A DNA stretch of 64,000 nt, taken from NCBI RefSeq assembly GCF_018603905.1, contig NZ_JAHFZZ010000016.1, forward strand, positions 124,001-188,000. Reading direction: 5' to 3'. The notes under the pieces were generated by a model. The model made no database searches and was not told the origin of the DNA. It saw only the letters and a program-made list of their open reading frames with translations. Each line of letters opens with the position of its first letter. Positions within the stretch are counted from its first letter, which is position 1. Below are positions 1 through 8,607 of this stretch, in pieces. The DNA comes from Nonomuraea sp. NEAU-A123 (lineage in GTDB: Bacteria > Actinomycetota > Actinomycetes > Streptosporangiales > Streptosporangiaceae). Both the position numbers and the translations under genes were made by a program.

Positions 1-644
1 GGGTCACGGTGGGCGGCTACCCGGGGCTGAGCGCCGTGCTGCTGGCGCCGCTGATGCAGCAGTTCCGCCGGCTGCATCCCGGGGTCACGGTGGTGCTGCG
101 CGAGGGCGACCCGCTGCAACTGGAGGAGGCCCTCGCCCACGGCGAGGTCGACATCGCCCTGCGCACCTCTGACGTGCCGCAGGTGCACCACAACCTCCCC
201 TCGACACACCTGTTCCACGAGAAGATCGTCCTGGTGGCGCCGGCCCGCCATCCCCTGGCCACCGCCTCCCCTCTGGACCTCGGGCTGCTGACCGAGGAGA
301 CCGTCATGGTCACCGGGGACCCCTATGGGGGCTGGGCCGACTACCGCGACAGGCTCGACCGGATCGGCGCCGACCCCGTCGAGATCATGGTCATCGCACA
401 GCCCACCACCATCTCCGCCCTGGTGGCCGCCGGCTTGGGGGTGGCGATCCTGGGGGCGTTCGCCGCGCAGGTGGCGGTGTTCGGGGACGACGTGGTGATC
501 CGGCCGCTACCGGGGCCGCTGTGGCAACGCGAGATCCGCCTGTATCGCCGGGCGGGACGCGTGGCCACCCCGACGGTGGACGCCTTCCTCGACCTCCTCC
601 GCCAGGAGGCCCCGGCCCTGACCGCACGTACCGCTGTCTGGTAG
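1..644 (+). CDS. LysR-family transcriptional regulator, C-terminal part (cut by window start)
   Basis: The frame is open from the first bases of the window, so the N-terminal HTH region lies outside it. What remains is the periplasmic-binding-like effector domain of a LysR regulator. It opens on the typical first strand (VGGYPGLSAVLLAPL), followed by FRRLHPGV and the ligand-cleft pattern in which a loop with DIALRT closes the first lobe. The second lobe has PTTISALVAAGLGVAIL, a typical LysR segment. The chain ends about 15 residues after the last strand, so the C-terminus looks complete. The gene is co-oriented with the AhpD-like gene 42 bases downstream and might regulate it. The effector molecule cannot be read from sequence. 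The family call is firm; the target is unknown. Confidence 0.85.
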   Translation, partial: VTVGGYPGLSAVLLAPLMQQFRRLHPGVTVVLREGDPLQLEEALAHGEVDIALRTSDVPQVHHNLPSTHLFHEKIVLVAPARHPLATASPLDLGLLTEETVMVTGDPYGGWADYRDRLDRIGADPVEIMVIAQPTTISALVAAGLGVAILGAFAAQVAVFGDDVVIRPLPGPLWQREIRLYRRAGRVATPTVDAFLDLLRQEAPALTARTAVW

Positions 645-686
645 CCGCTTTCGTGACGCTGATCCTTCACACAACCGGAGGTACCC

Positions 687-1253
687 ATGGCGAGACTCAG
701 CCTCATCCACCCTGACGACGCGACCGGGAACGCGGCCGAAACGCTCGCGGCCCTACCGATCAAGCTCAACATCTTCCGCATGCTGGCGCACGCGGAGTCG
801 TGCGTGATCCCGCAGGTTCGACTGGGCCAGGCCATCCTCAGCAGTCTTGACCTCGGGCATCGACTGCGCGAACTGCTGATCCTGCTCGTGGCGCAGGTCG
901 AGGGCGGCGCCTACGAATGGCGGCAGCACGTGCCGATCGCCCTGGGAGTCGGCGTGCCGCAGGCGCAGATCGACGCGATCGAACGGCTGGATCTCGGCAG
1001 CGACGTCTTCGACGACGCGGAGCGTGCGCTGCTCGCGTTCGGCAGGCAGGTGATCGAGACCGTCAGGGTCGAGGAGACCGTGTTCGATGCGGTTCGGGGA
1101 CACTTCTCCGAGCGGCAGATCGTCGAGGCGATCCTGGCGATCGGCTTCTACATGACCATGGCCCGCCTGACCGAGGCGACGGAGACCGACCTCGACCCGG
1201 CCTCGGGAATGACCGTGTTCGACTCCATCCAGCCTCGGGACGCGTCCGGATGA
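687..1253 (+). CDS. Carboxymuconolactone decarboxylase/AhpD-like protein
   Basis: This 188-residue protein belongs to the AhpD/CMD helical fold. The diagnostic stretch is residues about 55-85: LRELLILLVAQVEGGAYEWRQHVPIA. In thiol-active AhpD members a CxxC pair sits in this helix; here the equivalent region has no cysteines and carries the E..Y.W..H pattern of the CMD branch. It is therefore more likely a decarboxylase or dehydratase-like enzyme than a peroxidase reductant. The start has a strong ribosome site (GGAGG, seven bases upstream). It follows the LysR gene by 42 bases and may share its transcript. The substrate is unknown. Confidence 0.8.
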   Translation: MARLSLIHPDDATGNAAETLAALPIKLNIFRMLAHAESCVIPQVRLGQAILSSLDLGHRLRELLILLVAQVEGGAYEWRQHVPIALGVGVPQAQIDAIERLDLGSDVFDDAERALLAFGRQVIETVRVEETVFDAVRGHFSERQIVEAILAIGFYMTMARLTEATETDLDPASGMTVFDSIQPRDASG

Positions 1254-1359
1254 ACCGCGTGGTCCCGCCCGGGAATTATCGGCGGGCGCGACCGGCTACA
1301 CGGGTGAGCTTGTGGACATCCCCGGTACGGCACCACCACCTTCCCTTTTGGAGCCGAAC

Positions 1360-2154
1360 ATGACCGATCGCGCCGACCAGATCATCGACGCTCTGCGCAG
1401 CGGACACGATCACTTGGCCGCTCTCGTACGCGGCCTCGCAGCCGACGACCTCACCCGGCCGTCCGGAGCGGCGGAATGGGACGTGTCGCAGGTGCTCAGC
1501 CACCTGGGCAGCGGCTCGGAGATCAACCTGGCCAACCTGGAGGCCTCGCTGAGCGGCGCCGCCGCACCGGACGGAGACTTCAACAAGACGGTCTGGGCCC
1601 GCTGGGACGCGATGTCCCCGGCCGAGCGGGCCGAGGGCTTTCTGGCCGCCAACGAGGCGCTGGTCAGCCGCTACGAAAGCCTCGACGCGCAGACGAGAAC
1701 GGACCTGCGGATCGATCTCGGCTTCCTGCCCGTCCCCGTGGACGTCGCGACCGCGGCGGGTCTGCGGCTCAGCGAGTTCGCCCACCACTCCTGGGATGTC
1801 GAGGTCGCCTTCGACCCGGCGGCGGCCCTGGCCCCGGCCGCGACCGAACTGCTCCTCGACCAGGTGAGCCTGCTCCTCCACTTCATCGGCAAGGCCGACG
1901 CCCTTGGCGGCCGCCGGGGCAGTCTGACCATCCGGACCATCTCCCCCGAGCGCTCCTTCGGACTCGACGTGGGTGACACGGTCACCCTCATCGACGAGCC
2001 CGCCCAGCCCGACGCCGTCCTCAGCGCGCCGGCCGAGTGGTGGCTGCGGCTCACCACCGGCCGGCACTCTCCCGCGCACACGCCGGAGGTCGTGACTCTC
2101 ACGGGCCAGACCCTCACCCTGGACGACCTGCGACTGGTCTTCCCCGGCTACTGA
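1360..2154 (+). CDS. Mycothiol-dependent maleylpyruvate isomerase-family (DinB-like) protein
   Basis: The 264-residue protein has the four-helix DinB/MDMPI fold. The N-terminal region reads DQIIDALRSGHDHLAALV, then WDVSQVLSHLGSGSEI, where the His is in the place of the first metal ligand. The second pair of candidate ligands is in LSEFAHHSWDVEVAF (about residues 136-150). The C-terminal 70 residues form the extra alpha/beta domain common in actinobacterial members. Family members use mycothiol in isomerase or transferase reactions; the substrate here is unknown. An upstream in-frame start at 1312 would add 16 residues, but 1360 is preferred because a GGAG site precedes the ATG. The gene ends at a strong bidirectional hairpin. 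Confidence 0.75.
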   Translation: MTDRADQIIDALRSGHDHLAALVRGLAADDLTRPSGAAEWDVSQVLSHLGSGSEINLANLEASLSGAAAPDGDFNKTVWARWDAMSPAERAEGFLAANEALVSRYESLDAQTRTDLRIDLGFLPVPVDVATAAGLRLSEFAHHSWDVEVAFDPAAALAPAATELLLDQVSLLLHFIGKADALGGRRGSLTIRTISPERSFGLDVGDTVTLIDEPAQPDAVLSAPAEWWLRLTTGRHSPAHTPEVVTLTGQTLTLDDLRLVFPGY

Positions 2155-2162
2155 GCCCGGGA

Positions 2163-2194
2163 CACCGAGCCCGGCCCCCGGGCCGGGCTCGGTG
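2163..2194. terminator. Bidirectional hairpin between convergent genes
   Basis: A perfect 14-bp GC-rich stem (2163-2176 with 2181-2194) closes a four-base loop. It lies nine bases after the stop of the plus-strand DinB-like gene and just beyond the stop of the minus-strand isomerase gene, so it can serve both. No U-tract follows, which is usual in actinomycetes. Confidence 0.8.
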
Positions 2195-2203
2195 ACGTGA
2201 TCC

Positions 2204-3100
2204 CTAGAACCGCACCTTCCGCAGGTAGCGGTATCCGACCTCCGCGGTACGCCGGGGAGTCACGTCCGGGGTGTCGTTCTCCACGATGTACTCCTTCACG
2301 CGGTGCGCGTCGAAGATCCGCCGGAAGTCGATGGTCCCGGTGCCGAGGTCGGCCATGTCACCGTCGAGGTGCCGGTCCTTGACGTGGAACTGCAGCACCC
2401 GCTGCGGCGCCCGGCGGATGACGTCGAGCGTGAAGCGCACCGGGTCGGCGACGCCGCGCCCGATGCCGCCGGTGACCGCCCAGTAGATGTCGATCTCTAG
2501 ATGGACCAGGCGCGGATCGAGCTCCGACGTGAGTACGTCCCACGGCGTCCGCCCGCCACCGAGGTCGGTCGTGAACTCGTGGGCGTGGTTGTGGTAGCCG
2601 TACCGCAGCCCAGCCGAGCGGGCGGCCGCCGCCTCGACGTTCATGCGCTCGGCCCACGCCTTCCACTCGTCCGCGCTGGTGGAGTTCAGGTAGGGCACGA
2701 TCATGAAGGACTGGCCGAGGGTCAGCGCGTTGTTGATCTTCGTGTCCAGCGCGGCGGCGTCGGTGGTGAGGCCGTCGTGGCTGGAGCTGGCCCGGATGCC
2801 GATCCCGTCGAGGAACTCCCGGAGCTGCTGGGCCGTACGACCGAAGTAGCCGAGCGCGAGCTCGACCTTCGGATAGCCGGTCTCGGCCAGGTAGGCGAGG
2901 GTGGTGTCGTAGTTCTGGGAGAGGTCGTCGCGTACCGTCCAGAGCTGGATGCTGATCTGGTCGGGAGGGACGCGGTGACCGCCGTTGCCGAGCGGGGTCG
3001 CCGCGGCGGCGGGCGAAGCGGCGGCGGCCACGGCGCCCACCCCGAGTCCTAGGCCCGCGGCGAGCAAGGACCGCCTGCTGGGGCCATACCCGTAACACAT
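2204..3100 (-). CDS. Tat-exported sugar phosphate isomerase/epimerase-like TIM barrel protein
   Basis: The 298-residue protein starts with a twin-arginine signal (SRRSLLAAG followed by a hydrophobic run ending AAAATP, about residues 8-36). The mature part is an AP-endonuclease-2/xylose-isomerase-like TIM barrel: ISIQLWTVRDDL opens strand 1, YGYHNHAHEF supplies histidines, HLEIDIYW supplies the metal-binding Glu/Asp, FHVKDRH gives another His, and YIVENDTP gives the last acidic ligand. Members isomerise or epimerise sugars or inositols, or act on 3-keto-glucosides. It starts ten bases after the PQQ-dehydrogenase stop, with GGAG between them, so the two are cotranscribed. Export by Tat suggests folding and metal loading in the cytoplasm before secretion. 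The substrate is unknown. Confidence 0.82.
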   Translation of the reverse strand: MCYGYGPSRRSLLAAGLGLGVGAVAAAASPAAAATPLGNGGHRVPPDQISIQLWTVRDDLSQNYDTTLAYLAETGYPKVELALGYFGRTAQQLREFLDGIGIRASSSHDGLTTDAAALDTKINNALTLGQSFMIVPYLNSTSADEWKAWAERMNVEAAAARSAGLRYGYHNHAHEFTTDLGGGRTPWDVLTSELDPRLVHLEIDIYWAVTGGIGRGVADPVRFTLDVIRRAPQRVLQFHVKDRHLDGDMADLGTGTIDFRRIFDAHRVKEYIVENDTPDVTPRRTAEVGYRYLRKVRF

Positions 3101-3109
3101 GGGGATCTC

Positions 3110-5224
3110 CTAACGTGTGGGCTGGAGTACGACCTGGTCGCTGCCGGTCAGCGGGGGCAGATCGGCGCCACCGGGGTCGGTGTAGCCGGCGACGAAGACG
3201 CCGGTGAGGTGGTCGGTCTCGGGGTCGTGCCCGCTCGGCTCGGTGGTCTGGATGGAGCCCGTGCAGCCGCGGGCCGTGGTCTGCGGATGGCCGTGGTCGT
3301 CGTGGCCGAGGATGTAGTCCACGGTCACGTTGGCGCAGTCCACCGGCTGGTCGTCGGTGATCCGCACCTCGAACTCGACGACGTCGCCGAAGTGGAACGC
3401 CTGCCCCTCGGCGGGCCGGATCAGCTCCACGACCGGCGCGGCGTTGCCGACCACGATCCGCACCGACGTCGCCGCGGACCTGCCGGCGCTGTCGGTGACC
3501 TTGAGCGTGGCGTTGTAGAGGCCGTTCGCCTGGTAGGTGTACGACGCCTCGGGGCTGCGGGAGTCAACCGTGCCGTCGGCGTCGAAGTCCCACGCGTAGC
3601 GGAGTCTGTCACCGTCGGGGTCGGTCGTACCCGCGCTGGTGAAGCGGACGGTGAGCGGCGCGTGGCCGCTGGTCACCGACGCCGCGGCGGCCGGGATGGG
3701 GGTGTGGTTGCCAGTGTGGCCGATGTAGTCGTAGCGCGCGAGCTGGGCGTCCGGGTTCTCCTGGAAGTAGCCGTCGCCGTACTCCAGCACATAGAGCGCA
3801 CCGTCCGGGCCGAACTCCATGTCCATCGGGTTGTCGAAGACGAACGACGGCAGCACGTCCTCGATCCGCCCGTCACGGTGGAACGCCTTGACGTAGTCAC
3901 GGGTCCACTCGTAGAAGAGCGGAACGCCGTCGAAGTACTTTGGCCACGCCACCGGAGCGCGGCCGCGCGTGGTGCGCGGGTCGAAGTGGTACGCCGGGCC
4001 AGCCATCGGGCCGATGCCGCCGGTGCCCAGCGCCGGGAACTCCGCCGAAGGCCCGTAGGAGTACCACACGTCCGGCTGCGCCACCGGCGGCAGCTTGCGC
4101 AGGCCGGTGTTGTGCGGCGAATCGTTGACGGGCGCGGCGCAGTCGAACTTCGCGCCTGATGTGCCGGTCGCGAAGTCGTAGTCCACGTACGGGAGCCGCG
4201 CCGTCGCGCAGTACGGCCAGCCGTAGTTGCCGGCCTTGCGGATCAGCGCCCATTTGCCGGTCCCCGCCGGGCCGCGCAGCGGATCGGCCTCTCGCGCGTC
4301 GGGCGAGTAGTCGCCGACGTAGAGATCCCCGGTGGACCGGTTGACCTCGATGCGGAAGGGATTGCGCAGGCCCATCGCGTAGATCTCCGGCCGGGTGCCC
4401 GCTGTGCCGGACGGGAAGAGGTTGCCGCGGGGGATCGTGTAGGAGCCGTCCGCGCGCACCTTGATGCGGAGGACCTTGCCGCGCAGGTCGTTGGTGTTGC
4501 CGGCGCTGCGCTGGGCGTCGAAGGCGGGGTTGCGGTCGGGGCGCTCGTCGATCGGGGCGTAGCCGTCGGAGGAGAACGGGTTCGTGTCGTCGCCGGTCGA
4601 CAGGTAGAGGTTGCCACCGGCGTCGAAGACGATGTCCCCGCCGACGTGGCAGCAGATGCCGCGATCCACCGGCACGTCGAGAACGCGCTGCTCGGTGCCG
4701 AGGTCGATCGTGGCGCCGGTGAAGCGGAACCGGGACAGCCGGATCAGCCCTTTGAAGGGCGCGAAGTCCGCCGGGGTGCCGGTGAGCGGGGCGTCACCCT
4801 CGTTGACGTCCGGCGTCGCCGGGTCGTCGATCGGAGTGTTGAGCGGCGGGGAGTAGTAGAGGTAGACCCAGTCGTCCGCCTTGGAGCCCTTGCCGAAGCC
4901 GGGGCTGAGGGCGATGCTCTGCAGCCCCTCCTCGTCGTGCCGGTAGACGTCGAGCCGTGCGGCCTGCGTGTTGAGGCCGGTCTTCGGATCATGCAACCAG
5001 ATGACTCCGGTCCTGGTGGTGTGCAGGACCCTCGAATCCGGTAACACCGCCAGGTCCATCGGCTCGCCCGGATTGTCGTTCAGCGTCACCTTCTGGAACT
5101 GGTTGTCGGGCGGCGGAGCCACGGCGACGGCGCTCCCAGTGGTGCTCCCGGTGGCGTTCGCGGCGGTGGCCGGCATGAGGATCGCCGCAGCGGTCAGGGC
5201 GGCGATTGCGGTTCTCGTTCTCAT
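3110..5224 (-). CDS. Secreted PQQ-type glucose/sorbosone dehydrogenase with PKD domain
   Basis: This 704-residue protein has a signal peptide (residues 1-25, ending NATG). A beta-propeller of the GSDH/sorbosone dehydrogenase type spans about 40-510, with typical blade segments: EPMDLAVLPDSRVL, EEGLQSIALSPGF, CHVGGDIVFDAGGNLYLSTGDDTNP, RGKVLRIKV, YAMGLRNPFRI and NPMDMEFGPDGALYVLEYG. A PKD domain follows at about 525-610 (DPDGDRLRYAWDFDADG, then ATLKVTDSAG). The last 100 residues form another beta-rich segment. Family members oxidise sugars using PQQ; the cofactor is assumed, not seen. The ribosome site GGGAGAG precedes the ATG. It is the first gene of a two-gene unit with the Tat-exported isomerase, suggesting extracellular oxidation followed by isomerisation. 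Confidence 0.88.
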   Translation of the reverse strand: MRTRTAIAALTAAAILMPATAANATGSTTGSAVAVAPPPDNQFQKVTLNDNPGEPMDLAVLPDSRVLHTTRTGVIWLHDPKTGLNTQAARLDVYRHDEEGLQSIALSPGFGKGSKADDWVYLYYSPPLNTPIDDPATPDVNEGDAPLTGTPADFAPFKGLIRLSRFRFTGATIDLGTEQRVLDVPVDRGICCHVGGDIVFDAGGNLYLSTGDDTNPFSSDGYAPIDERPDRNPAFDAQRSAGNTNDLRGKVLRIKVRADGSYTIPRGNLFPSGTAGTRPEIYAMGLRNPFRIEVNRSTGDLYVGDYSPDAREADPLRGPAGTGKWALIRKAGNYGWPYCATARLPYVDYDFATGTSGAKFDCAAPVNDSPHNTGLRKLPPVAQPDVWYSYGPSAEFPALGTGGIGPMAGPAYHFDPRTTRGRAPVAWPKYFDGVPLFYEWTRDYVKAFHRDGRIEDVLPSFVFDNPMDMEFGPDGALYVLEYGDGYFQENPDAQLARYDYIGHTGNHTPIPAAAASVTSGHAPLTVRFTSAGTTDPDGDRLRYAWDFDADGTVDSRSPEASYTYQANGLYNATLKVTDSAGRSAATSVRIVVGNAAPVVELIRPAEGQAFHFGDVVEFEVRITDDQPVDCANVTVDYILGHDDHGHPQTTARGCTGSIQTTEPSGHDPETDHLTGVFVAGYTDPGGADLPPLTGSDQVVLQPTR

Positions 5225-5450
5225 GCCTCTCCCTTCGGTCGGCTCGGGGGGACAAGAGAGGGCAAATTAACGTGAATGTAACCCGACTTACGCCGACTGA
5301 GGAGGACCTAATCACGAACGATCATTCAGCTTTCGCCTCTTATCGGACTAAGCATCGTTTCTCACCTGATCTTCATGATTCATCGAGATCCATCTGAGAC
5401 GGCTCGGACAGCGTTGAGGCCACTGAGAACCCCCCGACCGGACGGCCCGC

Positions 5451-5801
5451 ATGAAACCAAGCAAGATCAGGATCGCCCTGGCGGTCATCGCCACGGCGGT
5501 CTCCCTCACCGCCTGCACCTCGACGACGGACCAGACCACCTCCGCCGGCGTGAGCACGTCCGCCACGAGCGCGTCCGCCCCGGCCGGGAAGGTTTCGGCG
5601 AACACCGCCGACGAGACCCAGATCACCGCCGCGCTCAAGGCCGCCGGAGTGACCAACCCCGAGCGGTGGGCCAAAGAGGTCATGGAGTACCGGCCCTACG
5701 CCGCCGACGACAACGACCTCACGTCGCTGCGGCAGAACCTGGCCAAGTACAACCCCGGCCAGGACACGGTTGACAAGATCGTCTCGGCGCTGACGCCATG
5801 A
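5451..5801 (+). CDS. Small lipoprotein, function unknown
   Basis: The 116-residue protein has a lipoprotein signal: a positively charged start (MKPSKIR), a hydrophobic core and a lipobox LTAC, with the lipidated Cys at about residue 22. A Ser/Thr/Ala-rich linker (about 23-50) leads to a short helical domain (about 53-116) with KAAGVTNPERWAKEV and QNLAKYNPGQDTVDKIVSALTP. Similar small domains occur in many Streptosporangiales lipoproteins; I know no function for them. The stop overlaps the start of the next gene by four bases (ATGA), so the two are translationally coupled. Confidence 0.75.
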   Translation: MKPSKIRIALAVIATAVSLTACTSTTDQTTSAGVSTSATSASAPAGKVSANTADETQITAALKAAGVTNPERWAKEVMEYRPYAADDNDLTSLRQNLAKYNPGQDTVDKIVSALTP

Positions 5802-6256
5802 TCGTGCGCAGAGGGCTCCTGGCCCTGGTTCTCATCAGCATCATGGGCGCCGCCTTAGAGCTCGCCGCCGAACGCCACTGGCAGACCTTGCAGCAGTTGC
5901 TCCCCTGGGGAGCGCTGGCCCTGCTCACGCTCGCGCTGGCCATGCTCGCCATCGGCCGGCCCCAGGGAGCGCTGACCACGGTACGGGTGCTCGCGCTGGC
6001 CGTGCTGCTGGTGGCGGCGTTCGGCGTGTACGCCCACGTGTCCGCCAACTACGACGCGGGCCTGCTCGACCAGCGCTACGCCGACACATGGGACGCCCTG
6101 TCCCCGCTGACCCGCTGGTGGTACGCCGTCAGCAAGTCGGTCGGCGCCGCGCCACCCCTGGCGCCCGGCATGCTCGCCCAGAGCGCGCTCCTCCTCCTGC
6201 TGGCCACTCTGACCCGCACTCGCACTGATACCCCGGACCCGGTGCCGAACCGGTAA
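5798..6256 (+). CDS. Small four-helix membrane protein, function unknown
   Basis: The 152-residue protein has four predicted membrane segments: about 7-25, 37-53, 62-82 and 124-138. A loop of about 40 residues between helices 3 and 4 contains NYDAGLLDQRYADTW and would sit outside. It overlaps the lipoprotein gene by four bases, so the pair probably works together at the membrane. I do not recognise a family with a known function. Confidence 0.7.
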   Translation: MIVRRGLLALVLISIMGAALELAAERHWQTLQQLLPWGALALLTLALAMLAIGRPQGALTTVRVLALAVLLVAAFGVYAHVSANYDAGLLDQRYADTWDALSPLTRWWYAVSKSVGAAPPLAPGMLAQSALLLLLATLTRTRTDTPDPVPNR

Positions 6257-6318
6257 CCGGGAAAAGACACGCGCACGCTCCGTTAGCATGATCTGACACA
6301 AAGTGCCGGACGGAGCAG

Positions 6319-7830
6319 ATGCGCAACCCCCCACGCGAACTCGCCCTGGTGATCGGCGCGGTGGCCGTGCTCAGCGCGGTCTTCACCGTGCTGGCCGGGA
6401 TCTACGTCAACTTCGCCACCGACGGCCGGCCCGAGCTCAACCCGGCGCACATCCTGCCCGCGATCCTGTTCGCCTGCCTGGCCGCCGTGCTCCCGCCGCT
6501 GGGCGGCTTCCTGCAGTCACGCTGGGCCAACCGGACGGCGACCGCGACCGATCCGTTCACCGCCCACGACCTGCCCACGTTCAAGCGGCTGCTCAAGGAC
6601 CTGCGCAGGGAGGCGAGCACACCCAGGTTCGCCGAGCTCCAGGCGCGCGCCGCCCGGCGAGGGCTCGCCTTCGACCGGGCCGACCTGGAGAAGGTCACCA
6701 AGCAGGGCGCCGGCTGGCTGACCGACGCCGAGCGCGCCGAGCCGGTCATCCGCGCCTTCCTCCTGGTGCACGACGTGCCGGACGCCGCGGCGGACAAGTG
6801 GCTCCAGTCCTACCGCAGGCTGGCCGATCCCCGGCCCGCTCCGCCCGCCCGCCGCACCAGGCTGGTCGTCGGCATCGTGGTGTCGGTCGCGTTCGCGACC
6901 GCGGCCTTCCTGACCTATGTGGTGTACGTCGACACCCACGTCCCCGACTCGCTCAAGCGCTCGAACGTGACGATCCTCTCCCTGTACGCATCCGGCAAGC
7001 CCCTGGTCGTCAGCACCTCCACCACCGCTCCCCCGCACGCCAGGCTGGGCGGCTCGGCCGTCGACACGGTCCCCGGCGCGGCCCAGCGGTGGGACCTCGA
7101 ACCGGACAAGCGCGATGGCACGTTCTTCTACCGGATCCGCAACCGCCTGAGCGAGCGCTGCCTGACCCCGGAGGCCCGGCGCGTCACCGAGGGGATCTTC
7201 CTCACCGAGGCGGCCTGCGACGACTCCGACGACCAGCTCTGGCGGCTCACCGGCGACCACGCGATCGCCATCTCCTCCCCCCAGGGAGACCTGTGCGCCG
7301 AGCCCAACCAGAGCACCGCCGACTCGGGCACCCCGCTGGTCCTGCTGGCCTGCGCCGCCGACCGGCCCGGCCAGCGCTGGCTGGTCACCGCCCGCCTGCC
7401 GGACCTCGGCAGCTCGCTGGCCAGCGCGGAGAACGGCCGGTGCCTGGACGCCACGGGCACCACGGACCTGATCATGTGGGGCTGCCACGGCGGCGTCAAC
7501 CAGGCGTTCGGTTACCAGCGGAACGCCCGGGGCGAGTACGCGATCACGAGCATGGGCGGCTGCCTGGCCGCCACCGGCCCGACGGATCGGCGACGCCCGG
7601 CCCGCGAGTCCTGCTCCGGCTCCGCCGGCCAGCTCTGGCGGTTCACCTACCGCTCGGCGTACAACCGCTGGCACTACTGGGAGGTCCAGCACGTCGCCAG
7701 CGGCCTGTGCCTGGAAATGGAGCCTGCCCGGCAGTCGGTGTCACTGCGCCCCTGCACACGCGCGAACGTCCAGCAGTGGCGCACCCCCGACTGGCTGAAC
7801 CCCCCGAACACGCCCGCCCATCCTCAGTGA
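6319..7830 (+). CDS. Membrane protein: cytoplasmic helical HTH-like region plus external ricin-type lectin domain
   Basis: The 503-residue protein has two N-terminal membrane helices (about 9-28 and 45-62), a cytoplasmic region (about 75-170), a third helix (about 180-202) and a long external part. The cytoplasmic region (FKRLLKDLRREAS, RFAELQARAARRGLAFDR, then WLTDAERAEPVIRAFLL) resembles the small XRE-type HTH domain common in actinobacteria, but looks degenerate. The external part (about 230-490) is a ricin-B/beta-trefoil region with repeated Q-x-W-type elements (AQRWDLEP, DDQLWRL, GQRWLVTA, GQLWRFTY, VQQWRT) and many paired cysteines (GRCLDATG, GGCLAATG, GLCLEME). It could sense external carbohydrate and signal inward; that is inference. 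The gene stands alone. Confidence 0.7.
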   Translation: MRNPPRELALVIGAVAVLSAVFTVLAGIYVNFATDGRPELNPAHILPAILFACLAAVLPPLGGFLQSRWANRTATATDPFTAHDLPTFKRLLKDLRREASTPRFAELQARAARRGLAFDRADLEKVTKQGAGWLTDAERAEPVIRAFLLVHDVPDAAADKWLQSYRRLADPRPAPPARRTRLVVGIVVSVAFATAAFLTYVVYVDTHVPDSLKRSNVTILSLYASGKPLVVSTSTTAPPHARLGGSAVDTVPGAAQRWDLEPDKRDGTFFYRIRNRLSERCLTPEARRVTEGIFLTEAACDDSDDQLWRLTGDHAIAISSPQGDLCAEPNQSTADSGTPLVLLACAADRPGQRWLVTARLPDLGSSLASAENGRCLDATGTTDLIMWGCHGGVNQAFGYQRNARGEYAITSMGGCLAATGPTDRRRPARESCSGSAGQLWRFTYRSAYNRWHYWEVQHVASGLCLEMEPARQSVSLRPCTRANVQQWRTPDWLNPPNTPAHPQ

Positions 7831-7903
7831 CCCGTCTGCCAAGGTTTCTCCAGGTCGGCGCGCCTCCCGTCGCAGGCCGCGCGGGCGGCCCGACCATGGG
7901 AGG

Positions 7904-8524
7904 ATGCCGGCCAGCAACCGCCTGCCCGTCCTGAGCCTGGCGCTGGCCTCGGGTGCCATGGACGCCTTCACCTTTCTCGCCCTGGGCCGGGTCTTCACCT
8001 CGAACATGACCGGCAACCTGGTCCTGCTCGGTGTGTCAGCGGGTCACGGCCGGTTCTCCGAGGCCCTGGGCTCGCTGGTGGCGCTGATCGCCTTCACCTG
8101 CGGCCTGGTCGCCACGTTCCGGTTCACCGCCTCGACCACCGGCTGGGGCACCCGCACCAGGCTGGCCCTGGCCGCCGAGCTGGGCCTGCTGATCGTGCTG
8201 GCCATCGCCTGGGCACTGTCCGGCCCCAACCTGCCGCTGATCGCGACCGCCGCCCTCGCCATGGGCGTCCAGAGTGCGGTGACCGACCGCCTGCACACCT
8301 TCATCGGCTCGACGACGTTCATCACCGGCGCGCTGACCAGCTCGATCTCCCGTTTCCTCACTCCCGGCACCGGGCAACCGCACATTCCCGAGCTGGTGGC
8401 CGTATTCCTCGCCCTGGCGCTCGGCGCCGCCGCCGCCACGGTGACCCTGCACCTGCTCCCCGCGGCGGCGCCCGTGATCGCGCTGCTGGGCGCGGCGCTC
8501 GCCCTGATCTCCAGTACGCGCTGA
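7904..8524 (+). CDS. DUF1275 (YoaK-like) membrane protein
   Basis: The 206-residue protein matches the DUF1275 family: the first helix runs into SGAMDAFTFLALGRVFTSNMTGN, the hallmark of the family, followed by five more hydrophobic helices. The family is widespread; its members are membrane proteins of unknown function. The ATG at 7904 directly abuts a GGGAGG stretch, an unusually tight spacing. The next in-frame ATG (7960) would remove most of helix 1, so 7904 is kept. No neighbour suggests a role. Confidence 0.75.
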   Translation: MPASNRLPVLSLALASGAMDAFTFLALGRVFTSNMTGNLVLLGVSAGHGRFSEALGSLVALIAFTCGLVATFRFTASTTGWGTRTRLALAAELGLLIVLAIAWALSGPNLPLIATAALAMGVQSAVTDRLHTFIGSTTFITGALTSSISRFLTPGTGQPHIPELVAVFLALALGAAAATVTLHLLPAAAPVIALLGAALALISSTR

Positions 8525-8607
8525 CGGCCCCGAGCACTTCACGCCCTGACGTTTTCTTCTCACTGAGGCTTAATGGTCGCCTCACCGCGGTTCAAGGGCC
8601 GCCGTCG

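Noticed and set aside
5206..5397. Short plus-strand frame with a GAGGAGG-like site before the lipoprotein gene
   Set aside because: The site is not followed by a start codon at proper spacing and the frame starts inside the minus-strand dehydrogenase gene.
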